DNA from: Notospermus geniculatus
Lineage: Eukaryota; Nemertea; Pilidiophora; Heteronemertea; Lineidae
Direction of reading: 5' to 3'
NCBI GenBank assembly: GCA_002633025.1
Contig: NMRB01000211.1
Location: forward strand, 6,646 to 70,645
Length of the DNA: 64,000 bases
In this document: one piece after another, positions 23,515 to 37,008 of the stretch
Position numbering within the stretch: position 1 is the first letter of the stretch
How the letters are laid out: each line of letters starts with the position of its first letter
Notes under the pieces: generated by a model
Seen by the model: the letters and a program-made list of their open reading frames with translations, nothing else
Database searches by the model: none
Told to the model about the DNA's origin: nothing
Translations under genes and position numbers: made by a program

Positions 23515-23637
23515 GGTAAAAATCCCCAAGGTAAACATCCCCAAAGTAAACACCCCCAAAGTACCCAACGTAAAAATCTTTAACGTAAATTTCCCCAAAA
23601 TTAAATTTCCCCAAAAGGTAAAAATCCCCAATTGGAA
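23515..23637. repeat. Imperfect CCCCAAAGTAAA-type array
   Basis: About seven diverged units of the kind CCCCAAAGTAAACA or CCCCAAAATTAAAT are present. The complementary strand carries GGGG runs separated by 12-18 bases. Loops are too long to predict a stable G-quadruplex. Confidence 0.6.
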
Positions 23638-24188
23638 AGGAACCAATGGTTTCCTCAGTGCTTTAAGTACATATCGGTATGATGGCCATTCGTTAGCGTC
23701 CATTGCCTTTGAGAGGGATATTTGCACTTGGCCAGTTTGTCAAATTCCTGCCTACACCACTGCTTTTCGAATCTGATACGTACGCCTATCTCAATTCGTT
23801 TTTCACCCAAGATGCAAGGGTTAAAAAAATTCTATTAACACACCTGACACCAAAGCCTGGCCTGTCGATTACTGCTTCACTTGAGAAGTTCTTGATTGTG
23901 TCAGTATCGGGTGGGAAACGAGAAGCGGCTAGTGAGAAAAAGTGGATGAAGGAGTGGTGGCCTTTTTTGTAAGACTTTAATCTCGTCAGCAGTGTATTCT
24001 GTTCCTTTGTGTCACTGGCCATATCTAATGAAGGTATTCAGTGTATGTGGTGCAGTACAGGGTAGAAGTACATGTACCCTATCAAGACGGGCGGTTTTGA
24101 AATGATACATTGTTTAGAAGGCAGTCATAAAATAAAAAGATGAGATTTGTTTCGTGGTTTTTGAATAGGCCCTAGGCCAATGGGATAT

Positions 24189-24214
24189 TACATGTACATG
24201 TACATGTACATGTA
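24189..24214. repeat. TACATG microsatellite
   Basis: About four tandem copies of the self-complementary hexamer TACATG. Shorter TACATGTA words are scattered through the window, so this is a genome-wide sequence habit rather than a local signal. Confidence 0.9.
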
Positions 24215-27200
24215 TGTCCAGAGAGCTGGAGAAAGTCGTGTTTTGTTTGCTGTGTATAGCTCGCGTATCTGCCTTGGTCTCCGAATAGAGTGCCACCATA
24301 ATGCATTTCAATTAAGTCTTTAAAAACATAGCACACCATTAATGAATGGATACCAAGGAAACCACCCCATATCTTAAACAAATGTATTGCCATTTCACTT
24401 CATTACTTTTAATCAGAGCTTTTTCAATAGAATCCCCACTAAAAGCTCCCCGGATATTGATTTCACAGTAATGCAATTTCATTTTACTGCAGTTGCTGTT
24501 CTTTGTTTGTTCACTGGCATTAGTGGTAAAATACTGCAGTGAGATAGTAGCACGTTCTCTCAATAGAAAAAAAGGTTCTGAGCTGTTTGCCTTGAAACGA
24601 ACGTGAATCGTGCACACTATGGACAGATCGACAGCGATTGAGACCACAATATCTGCGAAGCCAATGCTAAAAGACAAATAACACAACAGTTTGGTTTCCA
24701 TAGTTACCGATCAGTGATCCCGCAGAAAATGCTCTTACTAGCAGGAGATTGGTTCGCTAATGGAATTGGTGTGCGTGTGACCAGGCTTCTCTATGTCGTA
24801 GGGGATAAGGAGATTACCTCTTGATTTGTGGGTATTGGGGTGGTCAGCTGTGGCTTCTTCTACTGGTCAATTAAACATGTCTGTCATTGGTTTGGACCAA
24901 TTTGAAATCTCGTAATGGTTGCGTTATGACGTCATGGACACGAAAATTAGTCGATAGCAGCGAAATGCTTTATCAACATGTGGTTAACAGGGTTTCTTAA
25001 TGCTCACTCCCTCCATCACCGCCCTAGGCCACCACATAGTTTGTGTGCCGTAACATATGGAGGAAATGTTTAGAACTTCTGATAGCCACATAATGGGGTA
25101 TGGTAGTTACCATACTCAGTGCAAATTACCATTATTGTCAAAGAATATTTTTGCCAGTGAATGTCTTACAAACATGCGATAACAACAAGGCTATGGCAGT
25201 GAAATGAAAAGAAAAAAAGCTTTACTGGGTGACCACATTGTCGAAATTTGGACAGGACAAAAGCAGGGGTGGAAAAACGATGAAATTACTAGGACTGGCG
25301 TCATTGGGTGGCTTGATATTTGACTCAAGCCTCAATTTACACTTGTCCAGGTAATTCATTTTCTGCCAATTAAGAATGTGGGCCACTTTCTTCCTTTTCT
25401 GATTTCAAGATGAACGATAGGGAGGCTAAACAAATCAATCCAACGTATCAGATTTTCATTCATTCATGGAGACAGACCAAATTAACTCGCACCTATAAAC
25501 CAATAATCCGATATATTCGATTACGACACGATCGGAATGGAGAGTTTCATTCAACAGACAGGGTTTGATGGGGAAACACTGTAATGGGGATGTCGCCAAA
25601 TTACCATCGTGAAGTGGTATATACTTGTACGTTTTGAGCAGAGTTATCAATCACAGTTCCAATGTAAGTCCACTTCAGTTGGTTGGACTACATTAAGCAT
25701 GTGGCGATATTCTTCATTTAGGCCTAGGCCTACTATGATTTTTCTTCTATGACTAATCTGCTATACATGTATATCTTTTGTGGACATGATTACAACAGAC
25801 CAAGGCTTTGCCAATTTTGTTTTCATTATTTTTCACAACATCCAGAGCAGAGCGTTGATATTGTGACTACTTCTTGTGCCATTTAGCACAGCATACATGC
25901 CCACATATACATGTACATGCACAGAATCCTTCCCACTATCCAATAACTATTAGATATAATTCAAAATTTATAACTGCATCCAAATATTTTTACCGAATTT
26001 GGGTGATGAGTTATGAAGGCAGATTTGGAGGTAGATTTACTTTGCAAACCAACTGTAGCATAAAAGCACCTCCACTCATGGTTGTAACACAGAGGAAATT
26101 AAAAGGCCGACAGCTCATTTTAAATTCAAACCACTCTAAAATTCAGAGTTTAGTATTGGAAAATCAATGGGTTGAATCACCCTTCTGGGCATTTGTAGAA
26201 ATACTTGAAATATAAATCACAGAACCCAGGCACCTAGGGTGTAAAAGGTGAAATGGTCCAACAATGCCTCAGATAATTCCCGTTGAAATATACATGTGTA
26301 ATAAAATATCTTGTTGTCGATGTTGTCCATTTACAGTTGCTGCATCGTTGGTTGCCACTCTCCGTACCAAATATATTGGTCTTGTACGTGCCAGTAACGG
26401 GCACTTCCTTCCATTCCAAAAATTTTATTGCGAAGCAGGCAGCATACTGTGCACAACTCAGGCTTTGCCAACTGTTTTTTTATGTCAGGTAGAAAAATCC
26501 TGAAAAGCTTCAGTTTCGAGGGTATGTATGGAACGAGCGCCCCTAGATCAACTAGATAACGCTCGTCGATGCTAGGGGAGCACAACCATGCCGAAACCAC
26601 AGACGAACACTCCATACAGCTCAAGTGTCAATCTGCGCCATTTGAGACTCGAGTTGGCACGATGGTTTGCTGCAGGCTTTAGTATACCATACAATGCTCA
26701 AGTCCATTTGTAGGAACTGGGGTTCTCTACATACCATCAAAGAAGCAACCCAGAGGTCAATTTTCATTGAAGATTCATCATGTCTCTGTTGTCATTCCTC
26801 CAACATCTCTGCCATGCTGTATTGTCAGCGAACTTGATAAAAGAAGTGAAATGGGTATAGATCCACTAGGCAGCAGAAGTAATCCGAGAAAAGCAATTAA
26901 CCAGATATAATTATCTTCCTACATCTGTCGAAATAAGGAAATACTGAAATACTGAATAGTCCAATGAATCCAATATAGACATTGCTTGCAGCTTGGAAAA
27001 TTTAAATGTCAGACTGTCGTATGAATGTTTTTGCCTGGTCACTGCTGGAGGCGGGGTGTTTGTCACATTTAATCTCGTAATGTACGTTTACCTGATTGTC
27101 TGCACGCTATCATTGTTGCTTTCAACATGTTGAGTTCTAATTTGTCCGAAGGACCATTATTCTGCTGGCAACCTTTCGTGAACAAGTAGGAACTATGACT

Positions 27201-27898
27201 AGCCCTGGGCGCCACTGATATAGAGTCTAGACATCGTTGAAGTATTGAATTCATATTTTTACTACATTGTACATGGCAAATTGCTTGACCTCGTCCATGG
27301 GAGATATGAGCTGAGACACCAGTCGGTTGAACAGCTCCTGTATTGGTTCCTCTACCTAAGGAAGGCTTTGTCAAGGTACCCTGGAGCCACCTGGATGGCG
27401 TTAACGGAGTGACAACCGAAGCAACCCCTCAATACGGATGTTCTACAAGTCAAAGGGACAAATCTGATTTCAAACATGAACTTACGCAGGCCACTGTCGA
27501 TATTGTCAGCCATGACTCCGTCTGTGTTGTACTATACTGCCATTTGTTGCTACGAAGCAGATGATTAACGTTCACCGTCAGCTGTGCTAATTCATTGTTC
27601 TGGTTTCAATGGAAATAATTTATTAAAGCCGGTGTGATGGTTTGAAAAATTCCTGATGTACTGTGCTTCAGCTAGGCCAGTAGTTCTTCATAGTAGAGAA
27701 CTGAATGGTCTTTCATAGATGCGCTGTCAACTTCAAAATTCCACTTCTTACGAATTTCTCTGCGAGTGTATTATGTTTTCCATCGTCTGCATTCCCATAG
27801 GCCTACAAGATCCGTTCTGATTCAAAACTGAAGTCAAACATGTGGTACGGTAACCGATATAATTTATGGTCAATGGAAGAGCATGGAAAGCCCGTTTT

Positions 27899-28012
27899 GT
27901 ATAAAATGCAGGTTGCATGTTGACCTGCAGGCAAAAGTATTTCCTATACATTTGTCTTCATCATTGGACACCAGCACTGACCCTACATTAACATGCAACC
28001 TGCACTTTACAC
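27899..28012. repeat. Short inverted repeat, 23-bp arms
   Basis: GTATAAAATGCAGGTTGCAT at 27899 pairs with its complement ending at 28012, with two mismatches across 23 bases. The spacer is about 68 bases. It may be a small MITE remnant. Confidence 0.55.
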
Positions 28013-29158
28013 CGTTGAAAGCCACCTCTTCCTTCCAAATTTCGGTGATGCGTTAAGTATTAGCGGCCACTTCCATTTACTGTGATGTCAAGTACAGGCA
28101 TCCAAATAAGTGTTGATACTTAGACCGAGATCAAAGGACATGGAAAGTGGTGCATCAACAGTGTATCTCGAGATACGCCCAGTAAAAAGATCCCTGCTGC
28201 ATTCAGTTGTGTTGAAATGAGACGCCACTTGAGTATCAGTTCTAATCGGATTATAACTGACACTTCCAGATCAAAAGATAAGGAAAATCTTCCATCAACA
28301 GTGCATCATGAAACGCACTCAGTTAAAAGATTCCGTGCACTCAGTCAAGATAAGACATCCCTATCCCAGTCACTTGAGAGACTGTTCTTCCTCGGGTTAG
28401 AAATGGTGGCCACTGGCACCTCAGATAATAACAGCAATTAGTAACAGTTTGCAGGAGATTGGAGCTACCGAGCAATCATTGGCTTACCGGGAGCCGACAC
28501 GGCTACTTAAACCACTCCCTGTCTGAAAGGTAGTTTGTCTAAAGGCAAGTAATTCAGGGGTTCAACATCATAATTTTCACCCTCGGCTACTGAAGAAGCC
28601 AAAGACCCAACATTACCACACAAACCTAATATCCTTTCTCTCATTATCAGTCCCAAGGGATCAGCTTATGATTAAAGCCGGGGAGTGTGCCGTTGAAATC
28701 GACTAACTGGATAGCAATTTGCAATTGAGGTGTGGATTTTATGAGTGTACGAAATTGATGGTAGATGCAGTGTCGAGTGAATTTTCTATCATTCATGAAA
28801 TCTATCTCAGCTGTCAAAATGGTGAAGGAGTAATCTCTAATCTGCTTTTTCTGTGGCATCGTCAAAGCTATTACCCCTGCTTTCGGAAATGGAAGAGCAG
28901 CAGTCAGGATTTGCTACTTTTGTGACATTCATCTATTCCTTGGGGCCTTCAGAAGAAAAGGAATCACCTGTCAAACCTTGATTATTTTTATTATCATAAA
29001 CGACATGTATTACCCGAGGGCCTCAGAGGCAATGGATTCAGCAGGCTTTGGTTATTTTTTGTACCAGATGCTGTTACTCAAGGCTTTCAAAAGTATGGAT
29101 GCAGCAGTTAAGACTTGGATTATTTTCATATCACTGGGTATTAATCAAGGAGGATAGA

Positions 29159-30142
29159 AGTAATGGATTCAGCAGTCAAGAATTTGATTACTTTTGACAT
29201 CATGAGCCGATAACAAGTAGCCATCAAAAGTAATGGAATCAGCAGTGAAGGCCTTGATTACTTCTGACATCATAAGCTGATAACTAGTGGCTGACGAAAG
29301 TAATGTTATCAGTTGATAACTGGTGGCCAAAAGAAGTAAATGGAATCGGCAGTCAAGACTTTGATTACTTCTGATAACATAAGCTGACAAGTGGTGGCCA
29401 ACAGAAGTAATGGGAGTCAGCAGTCAAGACTGATTATTTCTGATAACATAAGCTGCAGCTGACAAGTGGTGGCCAACAGAAGTAATGGTATCAGCAGTCA
29501 AGACTTTGATTACTTCTCGCAACATAAGCTGACAAGTGGTGGCCAACAAAAGTATTGGGGGTCAGTAGTCAAGACTTCGATTACTTAACTAACATCATAA
29601 AGCTGATAAAGTGGAGGCTGACAAAAGTTCTGGTATCAGCAGTCAAGACTGATTACTTCTGACATCATAAGCTGACAAGCAAAGGTCAAGAGAAGTAATG
29701 GGAGTCAAGACTTTGTTTACTGACAACTGGAGGGTAACAGTAGTAATGGAATCAGCAGTCAAGACTTCGTTTTACTTCTGACAGATTAATCTGATAAGTG
29801 GAGGACCAACAGAAGTAATGGAATCAGCAGTCAAGACTTTGATTACTTCTGACATATTAAGCTGATAAGTGGAGGACCAACAGAAGTAATGGAATCAACA
29901 GTCAAGACTTTGATTACTTCTGACATATTGATCTGATAAGTGGAGGACCAACAGAAGTAATGGAATCAGCAGTCAAGACTTTGATTACTTCTGACATATT
30001 AGGCTGATAAGTGGAGGACCAACAGAAGTAATGGAATCAGCAGTCAAGACTTTGATTACTTCTGACATATTAAGCTAATAAGTGGAGGACCAACAGAAGT
30101 AATGGAATCAGCAGTCAAGACTTTGATTACTTCTGACGTGGT
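29159..30142. repeat. Minisatellite, about 72-bp unit, about 14 copies
   Basis: Each unit contains AGAAGTAATGGAATCAGCAG, then TCAAGACTTTGATTACTTCT, then a spacer with AAGCTGATAAGTGGAGGACC. Units left of about 29800 are diverged and variable in length. The last five (from about 29815) are nearly identical with a 71-72 base period, which suggests recent homogenisation at the right end. Each unit carries a short inverted pair (AAGTAAT and ATTACTT). It has no coding potential. Confidence 0.9.
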
Positions 30143-30719
30143 CGTAGGTAAATCAAGGCTAAACATTGTCGTAGGCCTAACTGGCCTCGAAAACTTGCCA
30201 TTATCTGTAATGTACTTACCTGTAATTACTGATACTTGCAGAAGCATGAGAAAGAGAGGCGTCGTCTCATCCAGGGACATGATCACATTCGGGCCTATAA
30301 ATGGTCTTGTGCCAACTAGACCAGAATAGTTTTGTCACATGGGTGAAATTTATGTTTCCCTTTTCCAATAGAACTGAAAAATGCAACGACGACGCCAACA
30401 TCATTCTTAACCGTAATGAAAACGAACTTCATACAACAGTGCAACTACACACAAAATGCATGTATTCAGATTAGATAAATCATACTTTATCTACAATTTT
30501 ATAGCTGTCAATTTGAATTGTCATGCTGACCCCAAAAGTCCCATAGTCTTCTTAAATCTTATTCTGTCAGGAAGACACCAAGGGAAAATATAATGGCATA
30601 CCTTTACTAGCTTAATCGACCATGCAGCTTTTTATGAGGGGCCATTCTGGCATGTACAGTGCACTTCGGAAGTATTCATTCCATGGCAAGGCTCCAAAAG
30701 TGGTGCAAAAGATAATGAC

Positions 30720-30868
30720 TACACGAGAATCGAACCCACGACCTACGGGGTTACAGTCCCCTTCTTTGCATTGCGCTAACCAACTAACTAAAAAACTGCA
30801 GCGGACGGGATTCGAAGCCGGGGGCGCGGAATTGCGAAGCAACGATTATTCCACTTAACCACAAGGTG
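30720..30868 (-). repeat. Two tandem tRNA-like units (SINE dimer head)
   Basis: Read on the minus strand, the first unit (30868-30800) has A-box-like TGTGGTTAAGTGG and B-box-like GGCTTCGAATCCC. The second (30795-30720) has A-box TTGGTTAGCGC, a tyrosine-like arm GGGGACTGTAACCCC, and B box GGTTCGATTC. Acceptor stems do not close convincingly. Two tRNA-related modules in tandem suggest a dimeric SINE head or adjacent tRNA pseudogenes. A functional tRNA-Tyr is unlikely but not excluded. Confidence 0.5.
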
Positions 30869-31689
30869 TGTGTGTGGGGGGGGTCAAGCAAAGAGATGTT
30901 AGTTTTCTCTTTTTTTCTATCGAATGTCAACCTATGCTGACTCCAAAGAAACCTTCTTCTTTCTTACTCTTGGGTTGGAGAATACTCTGCAAAAACTGAA
31001 TGCTGGCTTCGGGGCATTTCCTACAAATTGTGCAGAAATCAACCACCAATTTCATATCAAACGCATGCTAATCAATAGCAACTTCGCTCATCAGCGTACA
31101 GCACATCACCACATCATGGAACGTCTCCCGTCTTGTAGCAAATTGCCGCCTCCTGCCTCAATCCAGATTTGCCTTGCTATAAGCCACGCTAGGCTGAGCG
31201 ATAAAAATTGGTTGCCCTTCGTGGCCATTGTATCAGTTGTCAGTCCCCCTCTGCTGAACATTGGAAATTGATTGCAACCAGATTGTTGTGTATGAGGGGG
31301 CATTTCAGGAGTGGAAATATTAACACTTGTAACCTCAGAGCTTGTTGCAATGGTTGGTTTAATTTCCAGCCACACCCGTTCTTTTTGGCTCTCTTTGACT
31401 GCAAACGTTTTTTCTGCGGCAGTCTCCAATTTCAGGTCCAGATGCGGGGGGGGGGGCAGGCCCCCACTTTTGGCAGAGCAATGTTTNATCGGGTTTCCAC
31501 TAAAATGATTTGATTGAGACTACAGATGTCATGCACGCAGATTATGCCTACTCTTGATACGGCTGAGCGAGATTTTATTATGGATTTCATTCATCGATGT
31601 CCTTATTGACCTTTAGTGAAATCAGAAAACATTCGATTTTTCGACAATTGGGAATATTTTACACCACTGCATTGATTTTTATTGATGTA

Positions 31690-32069
31690 ACGGTGGTTTT
31701 TGTGAAATGGAAGTCAGTTGCAGAAAAAAGATTTAAGTCTGATATCTGGATTTCTTATTGGCTGCTGCTTATTCTAGATTTCCCTGATGTAGCATATTAT
31801 TGTAATGATTTACATGATTGTAATCTAATGGGTTTATAGAGGCTTTCTCCAATAAGTTCATCCATAGGCACCAGTTGGCACCACTTGGTGTTTTTTGTGA
31901 AATGGAAGTCGGTTGCAGAAAAAGATTTCAAGTTTGATATCTGGCTTTCGTATTGGCTCATGCTTATTCTTTATTTCCCTGATATACTCTGTTACTGTAA
32001 TGATTTTTACATGTATTGTAATGTTTTGTACAATGAGTTCATCCAGTAGGCACCAGGTGGCACTACTTG
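31690..32069. repeat. Direct duplication of about 190 bp
   Basis: Copies at about 31690-31887 and 31888-32069 share TTTTTGTGAAATGGAAGTC, GATATCTGG, TATTGGCT, TTTCCCTGAT and an end reading TAGGCACCAG(T/G)TGGCAC. Identity is roughly 80%. No open frame is shared, so it is an ageing non-coding duplication. Confidence 0.75.
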
Positions 32070-34256
32070 AGTAGAAACCTTGCCGGTAATTCATAAGAAT
32101 GCAAACTTGTGAATGTAAGAATGCAATGACCTCATTCTCGTTTGTCTGTTTCTTGATAGATGGCAACTCTTTAGCTTCGTACTTGTTGGGTGTTGATGTG
32201 AAAGTACAACACATTTTCCAATAATCCTCTGTGACAGTTGGAGAGTCTGGTGTGGTTTTCACGCTTTTCCTCGAAATTCATTTAGATTGGGCAAGGGTAC
32301 TCCACTTTCCATGAAGAGTCTTGCACAAAGATGTTCAAAATTTATCCAATCTCGTTATTGGGTATATAGCCTACCATAGTTTGAAGAATTTATTCACAAA
32401 TGAAAATCTTCATTCCTGTTGTGTCATGAGATTGAATTTGAGGGTCAAGAGTCTCCTGAAAGTAGAATAGTCCTGACAATCTGCCCCAGGGTTCACTAGG
32501 ACTTCAGAATCTTTCAGAATGTTGACCCTTTGGACTTGTTGGAAACTTTTGAATTATTGGAGCTGTGAAACTTTGACCCAAAAGGGGTGTAATCAAGCAG
32601 GACAGCAGTCGCAGTTCACCAACACCCTGGCTCCTAAATTGGCAAACGCGTTGCATATTTCGGGAACAAAATCAGAATTGAGAAATTTACATAATGAAAC
32701 TTCTATCTTCAGACATGTATGGTAACAATTTGAAATACTCGGCGGATAAGCCAGCAATATTGCCCTGTAGTTGGTTTTGTCGCCAGTTGTATAAAACCTA
32801 ATGATATATTTAGAATTGTGCCATATGGTACTAGTATTTTCCTACTAGTCTAGAATATTGGTCCTTGTGCAACCAGAGATGTCCCATAAATCCTATTGGC
32901 TGGTGTCGTCTGCTTCTATCGAAATTCATAGTGCTCTGCAGCCCAGGTTTCATTACCCACATCAAGTGTACTCTGCAGCCAATATTTCATCATCATGGCA
33001 CGAGAGCCCTTCTCGTTCAGAAGCCGCTGTGCGAACCACTTATAAAACGGCGCATATTTTCCCGGATACTCTGAATCGCAATTCTGTGGATCTGTCTGGG
33101 CTACCGGTATCCGGGCAGACGCCGAGGGTGTTGCGCTTCCGTTTGGTCCAGATCAATAAGGTCGCTCTTCGATGTCGCCAAGGAGATCTCGATTTGTGCA
33201 GGATTGATCGCTGTATTTGGAAGTTTTGCTAATAACGTATCCATGGCAATGGAAATTCCCATGTACGGTGCATAGATTCTTGTCAAATGATTTTGGCAAC
33301 GGATGCCTTTTCTTGCCATTTCTGTGATAATTTATTGGGATTCTTCATGTGATTTATTGTACAGACAGTAATCTCTTGTTTGAATACGGAATCGTCACTC
33401 TCTTCAGACGGCTTGGCATTCACATGGTGATGGGACATCGTGACCAATTGAATTTTTGAATAACAATTTAAGTGTATCATTCAATCCTCGTGCGAAACTA
33501 CTTTTGGAGTAGAATTTTATTACACTCGCTTTATGGAACAAAATTGATATTTTGTCCAAACATAGTTAACTTTTATCGGCATTCTGTCGTGGGTATGTTC
33601 TGTGATGCAATATTGTTGACTTGGTAAAATTGCAAGCTATACGACTTTCAATAGGGGTGTGAAATAATCTTGAATTAGGACAGGATGATGAGTGACTGCT
33701 GTCCGAAATATAGGATTGTGGAAGAGTCCTTCAGAAGGGAATAACGTACAGTTAGCTAATGCTGGATTCAAATTTATTTTCTTGGACAGCCTGTGAAAAG
33801 AAATTTTAACTGTGCTTTACTGATTGAGGATTTGGTATCTTGCATTTGTGGTGCCCTGGATGGACAACCGATCATTGGGAATTCTGCTTCAGGGTCAAAT
33901 TGTCATTTGATTTCTCTGATTTCCTGGTGAGGCTCCATAAAAGAATCACCATTGGGCAAACGGGGAATCTATCGCACAAGTCGCAACCATGCGGCAAGAA
34001 AGGTATTGTTTTCCTTGTTGCTGTTGGTATTGTTATGTGGGGCACAGGAGACTCATCTCCAATTCAATACTTGGTTGGTTCCATTCTCAACAGGCCAAAA
34101 AGGATCAGGTCAGTGATGATTGAGCTGCTTCTCAGTTACAAGAAAGGCTTTTGGAGAACTTGTGGTATCCATTGTTTCTGTGACTAGACCTTGACTTCCA
34201 TGACCCTAACGTAGGCAACACTCCAGGCTAGATGAGGTGATATATTGCAAGGGTCT

Positions 34257-34364
34257 GGGGCCGTATGCATAAAACATCTTAAGTGTAAAACTTCCCTTAA
34301 ACTATTGTTCCAAACAAAAGATAAGGGAAATTTTACACTTAAGATGTTTTATGCATACGGCCCC
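34257..34364. mobile_element. 108-bp hairpin MITE, GGGGCCGTATGCATAAAA ends
   Basis: Arms of 43 bases are inverted complements with one mismatch, beginning GGGGCCGTATGCATAAAAC and ending with the complement GCATACGGCCCC. The loop is about 22 bases. The end sequence is related to the element at 39005. No target duplication longer than a base or two is visible. Confidence 0.8.
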
Positions 34365-35399
34365 TGGTCGCCACCATGCAAAATTGGCTGTTGACGCCAA
34401 ATGAGCACCGGACAGCGATCGAGGAATCTTCTCGCTAGCGGTGATCACCTAATATCAACTGGTTTGATTTTGTGGTGTGAGGAGTCACATGTTGCCGAGC
34501 ATATCGTCAACCACCGCACACAAAAAAGAACAATATCGCCGAGTCTGCGACAGCTGGTGAGATCGAAGATCGGTGGCGATCAGATCGCTTGCGATATCAC
34601 CCTCACCTCGCCTGGCGTGCTGCTGCTGGCCTTAACCCAAAATGACAGGTGCCGACACTTTTTGTCCTTCCCCTGTGCCGCTTCAAGAAAATTGGTTGAT
34701 CTAAGTTTTTGTCAAGATAAACATACCCTTGTTAACAGACTGTTGAACCTATTTGAATATGACATTTGTTGATTATTGTTATTGAACAGTGGCGAGGTTG
34801 ATGAAACCAGAGAAAATGTGTGGGGGAAATTCCATACCGTCTTAAGGATTGCAATATCGATAACGTGAAGCCTTTGAGGAACATTTAGGTCTCATATTTC
34901 CGGTATAATTGTGCTTGATCAACTGGAGAAACCTTATAATCTCCGTAACACATGTTGATGAACTCTTCGGGTTTGAAGATAGCCAATTTAGAGCTTGGCT
35001 GAGCTTTGCGGAAAATATTTGCCCTGCTGTTTTGTGATGCAGAAGGAATCCAAGACGCTTACAGGAAGCATGCACTGAACGATTGTTTTTCCTCATTGCC
35101 AGGTTATTTTCAAAACATTTTCAGACATTTTCTCTGTCTACATGTACCAAGTTGTCACAAAGTCGTGGCATTAATGGGTTCAGTAGAGTCAAAGCATAGT
35201 CATCCCATCTAGGACCTGAAGGCCCTACAGCTGACCATGAACCATCACCCCATTGGAGGAGTACGGTAGCGATTCTTAAAACAGGATGCTGTTTAATAGT
35301 GTTCGAGGGCAATTTGTTTTATGATACATGTATGTATTTTACATATATCGACACAAAAACATTCATCCATTCATATTTTTCCCTCATTTCTCTTTTCAG

Positions 35400-35577
35400 T
35401 TATGACGGCCGCTGGTGCCGGCCCACAACAGAGGCATTCCCTATCATTCATGCCCAGCTCCAGCACGGGGTCACTGCCAGAAAACATACCATCCAGCCAA
35501 AGTTATCATGCATATATGGACAAAAATGCCGGCGGTGGTTCGGGGTCGGTTACGCCAAAAGCGGGTGATCCATCTGG
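35400..35577 (+). CDS. SRCIN1/KIAA1217: SRCIN1/KIAA1217-like exon a (Ser/Gly-rich)
   Basis: A strong acceptor (TTTCTCTTTTCAG) precedes 35400 and a good donor (GGGTGAGT) follows 35577. The frame gives MTAAGAGPQQRHSLSFMPSS, then a Ser/Gly-rich stretch ending DPSG with two bases left over. That phase fits the next certain exon, which starts with one base completing a codon. The ATG two bases after the acceptor might be an initiator, or the exon may continue a longer N-terminus. Linkage to this gene is inferred from strand, phase and position, not from a recognised domain. Confidence 0.6.
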
Positions 35578-37008
35578 GTGAGTATGCACAGTATTTTGTT
35601 TTCTGACCGATGAGGTAGGCAACTTACATTTGCTGACAACAACTAAAGGATTTTATCATTTGCAGGTAACTCTACTCCTAAACTAAACGGTTTACTGTCG
35701 ACCCCTAGTTCTCTCAATTGTACTTTGTCTTGCAGCAGTATCGTAACAAAGGCTTAAATGAAATTACAAAGTAGATGTGGTTACATGGTCCAATTTCTAA
35801 AACGATTTATTGAAAATTAAGATTCAGGGGCTATAAGAACCTTTTCAAAAAGAAGATAATGAACAAAAAGAAGATAAAGTAAATGTAATCTAGAATAGGG
35901 AAGAGCCTCTTTGAATAATATTCTAAATTTAAGAAACATTATAAAAACTTCTTAGTTGATTATAGTTTTATGCACTCCAAGGAAAATAATGTGTTTCCCG
36001 TGTCAGAAAGAACGATATTCAAACTTCTCAAATGATGAAACCAATCTGTTGCAATAGGTTCTCGTGTAACCGTGGTAACGAATTACGATACTGGTGTGGT
36101 CCATCAAGCTAATGATGCATTCTTTTTAACTTCTTTTTATGGCATCAAGGTAAAGGATAAAAAGTGTTATTTTTGATTCGCTACAAAAAATAATCTTGCA
36201 ACTTCAAAGCCTGGTGTGGGCAGGAGGCTTTTAGGGGCGGCCCTTTGATGAAATCAGAGAAGGTTGACCAGTTCTGTGGATGCAGTTATTGCTGTAGTAA
36301 TCATGATACCTGTTGGATGTCGCAATGGAAAAGCCTTGTTGTCAGATGAATTTCTGATTTGGATGCAGATTGCTGCCGGATGAGCCAGCTAGTGCAGGAA
36401 GCAACATGACTTAAAATTTCCTCTAATGATAAAACATAAATATCACGTACAATCCTTCCGGAAAAACTGTGAAGAATCATAAGGCATGAAAAATAGACGA
36501 TGGCTTCCTGACTTAATGATGATTGGCTTCTTGACATAAGAAAAACTATGCAATTAAATGAAAATCATACGGTGCTGACTTCAGTTACTCTTCGAGACGA
36601 ATGTCATGCCAGAGGCAGAAACTGAAAGCCTTGTGTCTCCTATTTCGTATTGTGCGTGGCTCATATTAAACACCACTTCAAATGATTAACTTGGTACTAC
36701 CAATGAAAATCCCTTAAGTAGAGCCACGCTAATGGAACAAGATTCTCTCATTTGTCCTTCGCTTCCTTCGAATCTGTAATTCTATAGACGCTGATGTCTT
36801 CGAATGGCTTTGATATTGATAATGACACCCGGGGAAAGATTTGCAAGGATAATCAAAGGATGTTTTCAAGGGAGATGCACGGCTGGCCGAAGCGACTGAT
36901 GGGTTATGGATGTTGTGGTCGAGAAACGTCCACCCACACCATCATCTTTTTCCACCCACACACTCGCAAGGGAAAAAGCAGCTGTTGCAGGGAAAATGTC
37001 AGTGATAT

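Larger units (their letters stand above)
22249..29158. other. Intergenic, no gene recognised
   Basis: I find no exon with coherent splice sites. The visible content is a 50-bp triplication, a CCCCAAA-type array, a TACATG microsatellite, a 23-bp-arm inverted repeat at 27899-28012 and a diverged direct duplication (about 28128-28205 and 28268-28345, both containing AGATCAAA..GA and ATCAACAGTG). Everything else is unremarkable AT-rich sequence. Confidence 0.5.
30143..35399. other. Intergenic, no gene recognised
   Basis: Contents are a double tRNA-like unit (30720-30868), a poly-G run at 31446-31456 with an ambiguous base at 31487, a direct duplication of about 190 bp (31690-32069) and a 108-bp hairpin element (34257-34364). 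The open frame of 124 codons at 32858 has no domain or splice support. Exons encoding the N-terminal ubiquitin-like region expected for the downstream gene family were looked for and not seen. Confidence 0.5.

Noticed and set aside
23515-23637. G-quadruplex or telomere-like GGGG array on the minus strand
   Set aside because: GGGG runs are separated by 12-18 bases and units are irregular; neither a telomere repeat nor a good quadruplex.
28217-28441. Open frame containing a diverged internal duplication (RSKD...STV...VKR)
   Set aside because: The similar upstream unit is offset by about 140 bases, which is not a multiple of three, and contains a stop; probably a non-coding duplication.
29159-30142. 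CRISPR-like spacing of repeats
   Set aside because: Units are contiguous tandem copies with no unique spacers, in an animal genome. It is a minisatellite.
32858-33232. 124-codon open frame on the plus strand
   Set aside because: No recognisable domain or signal, no coherent splice sites; not enough for a gene call.
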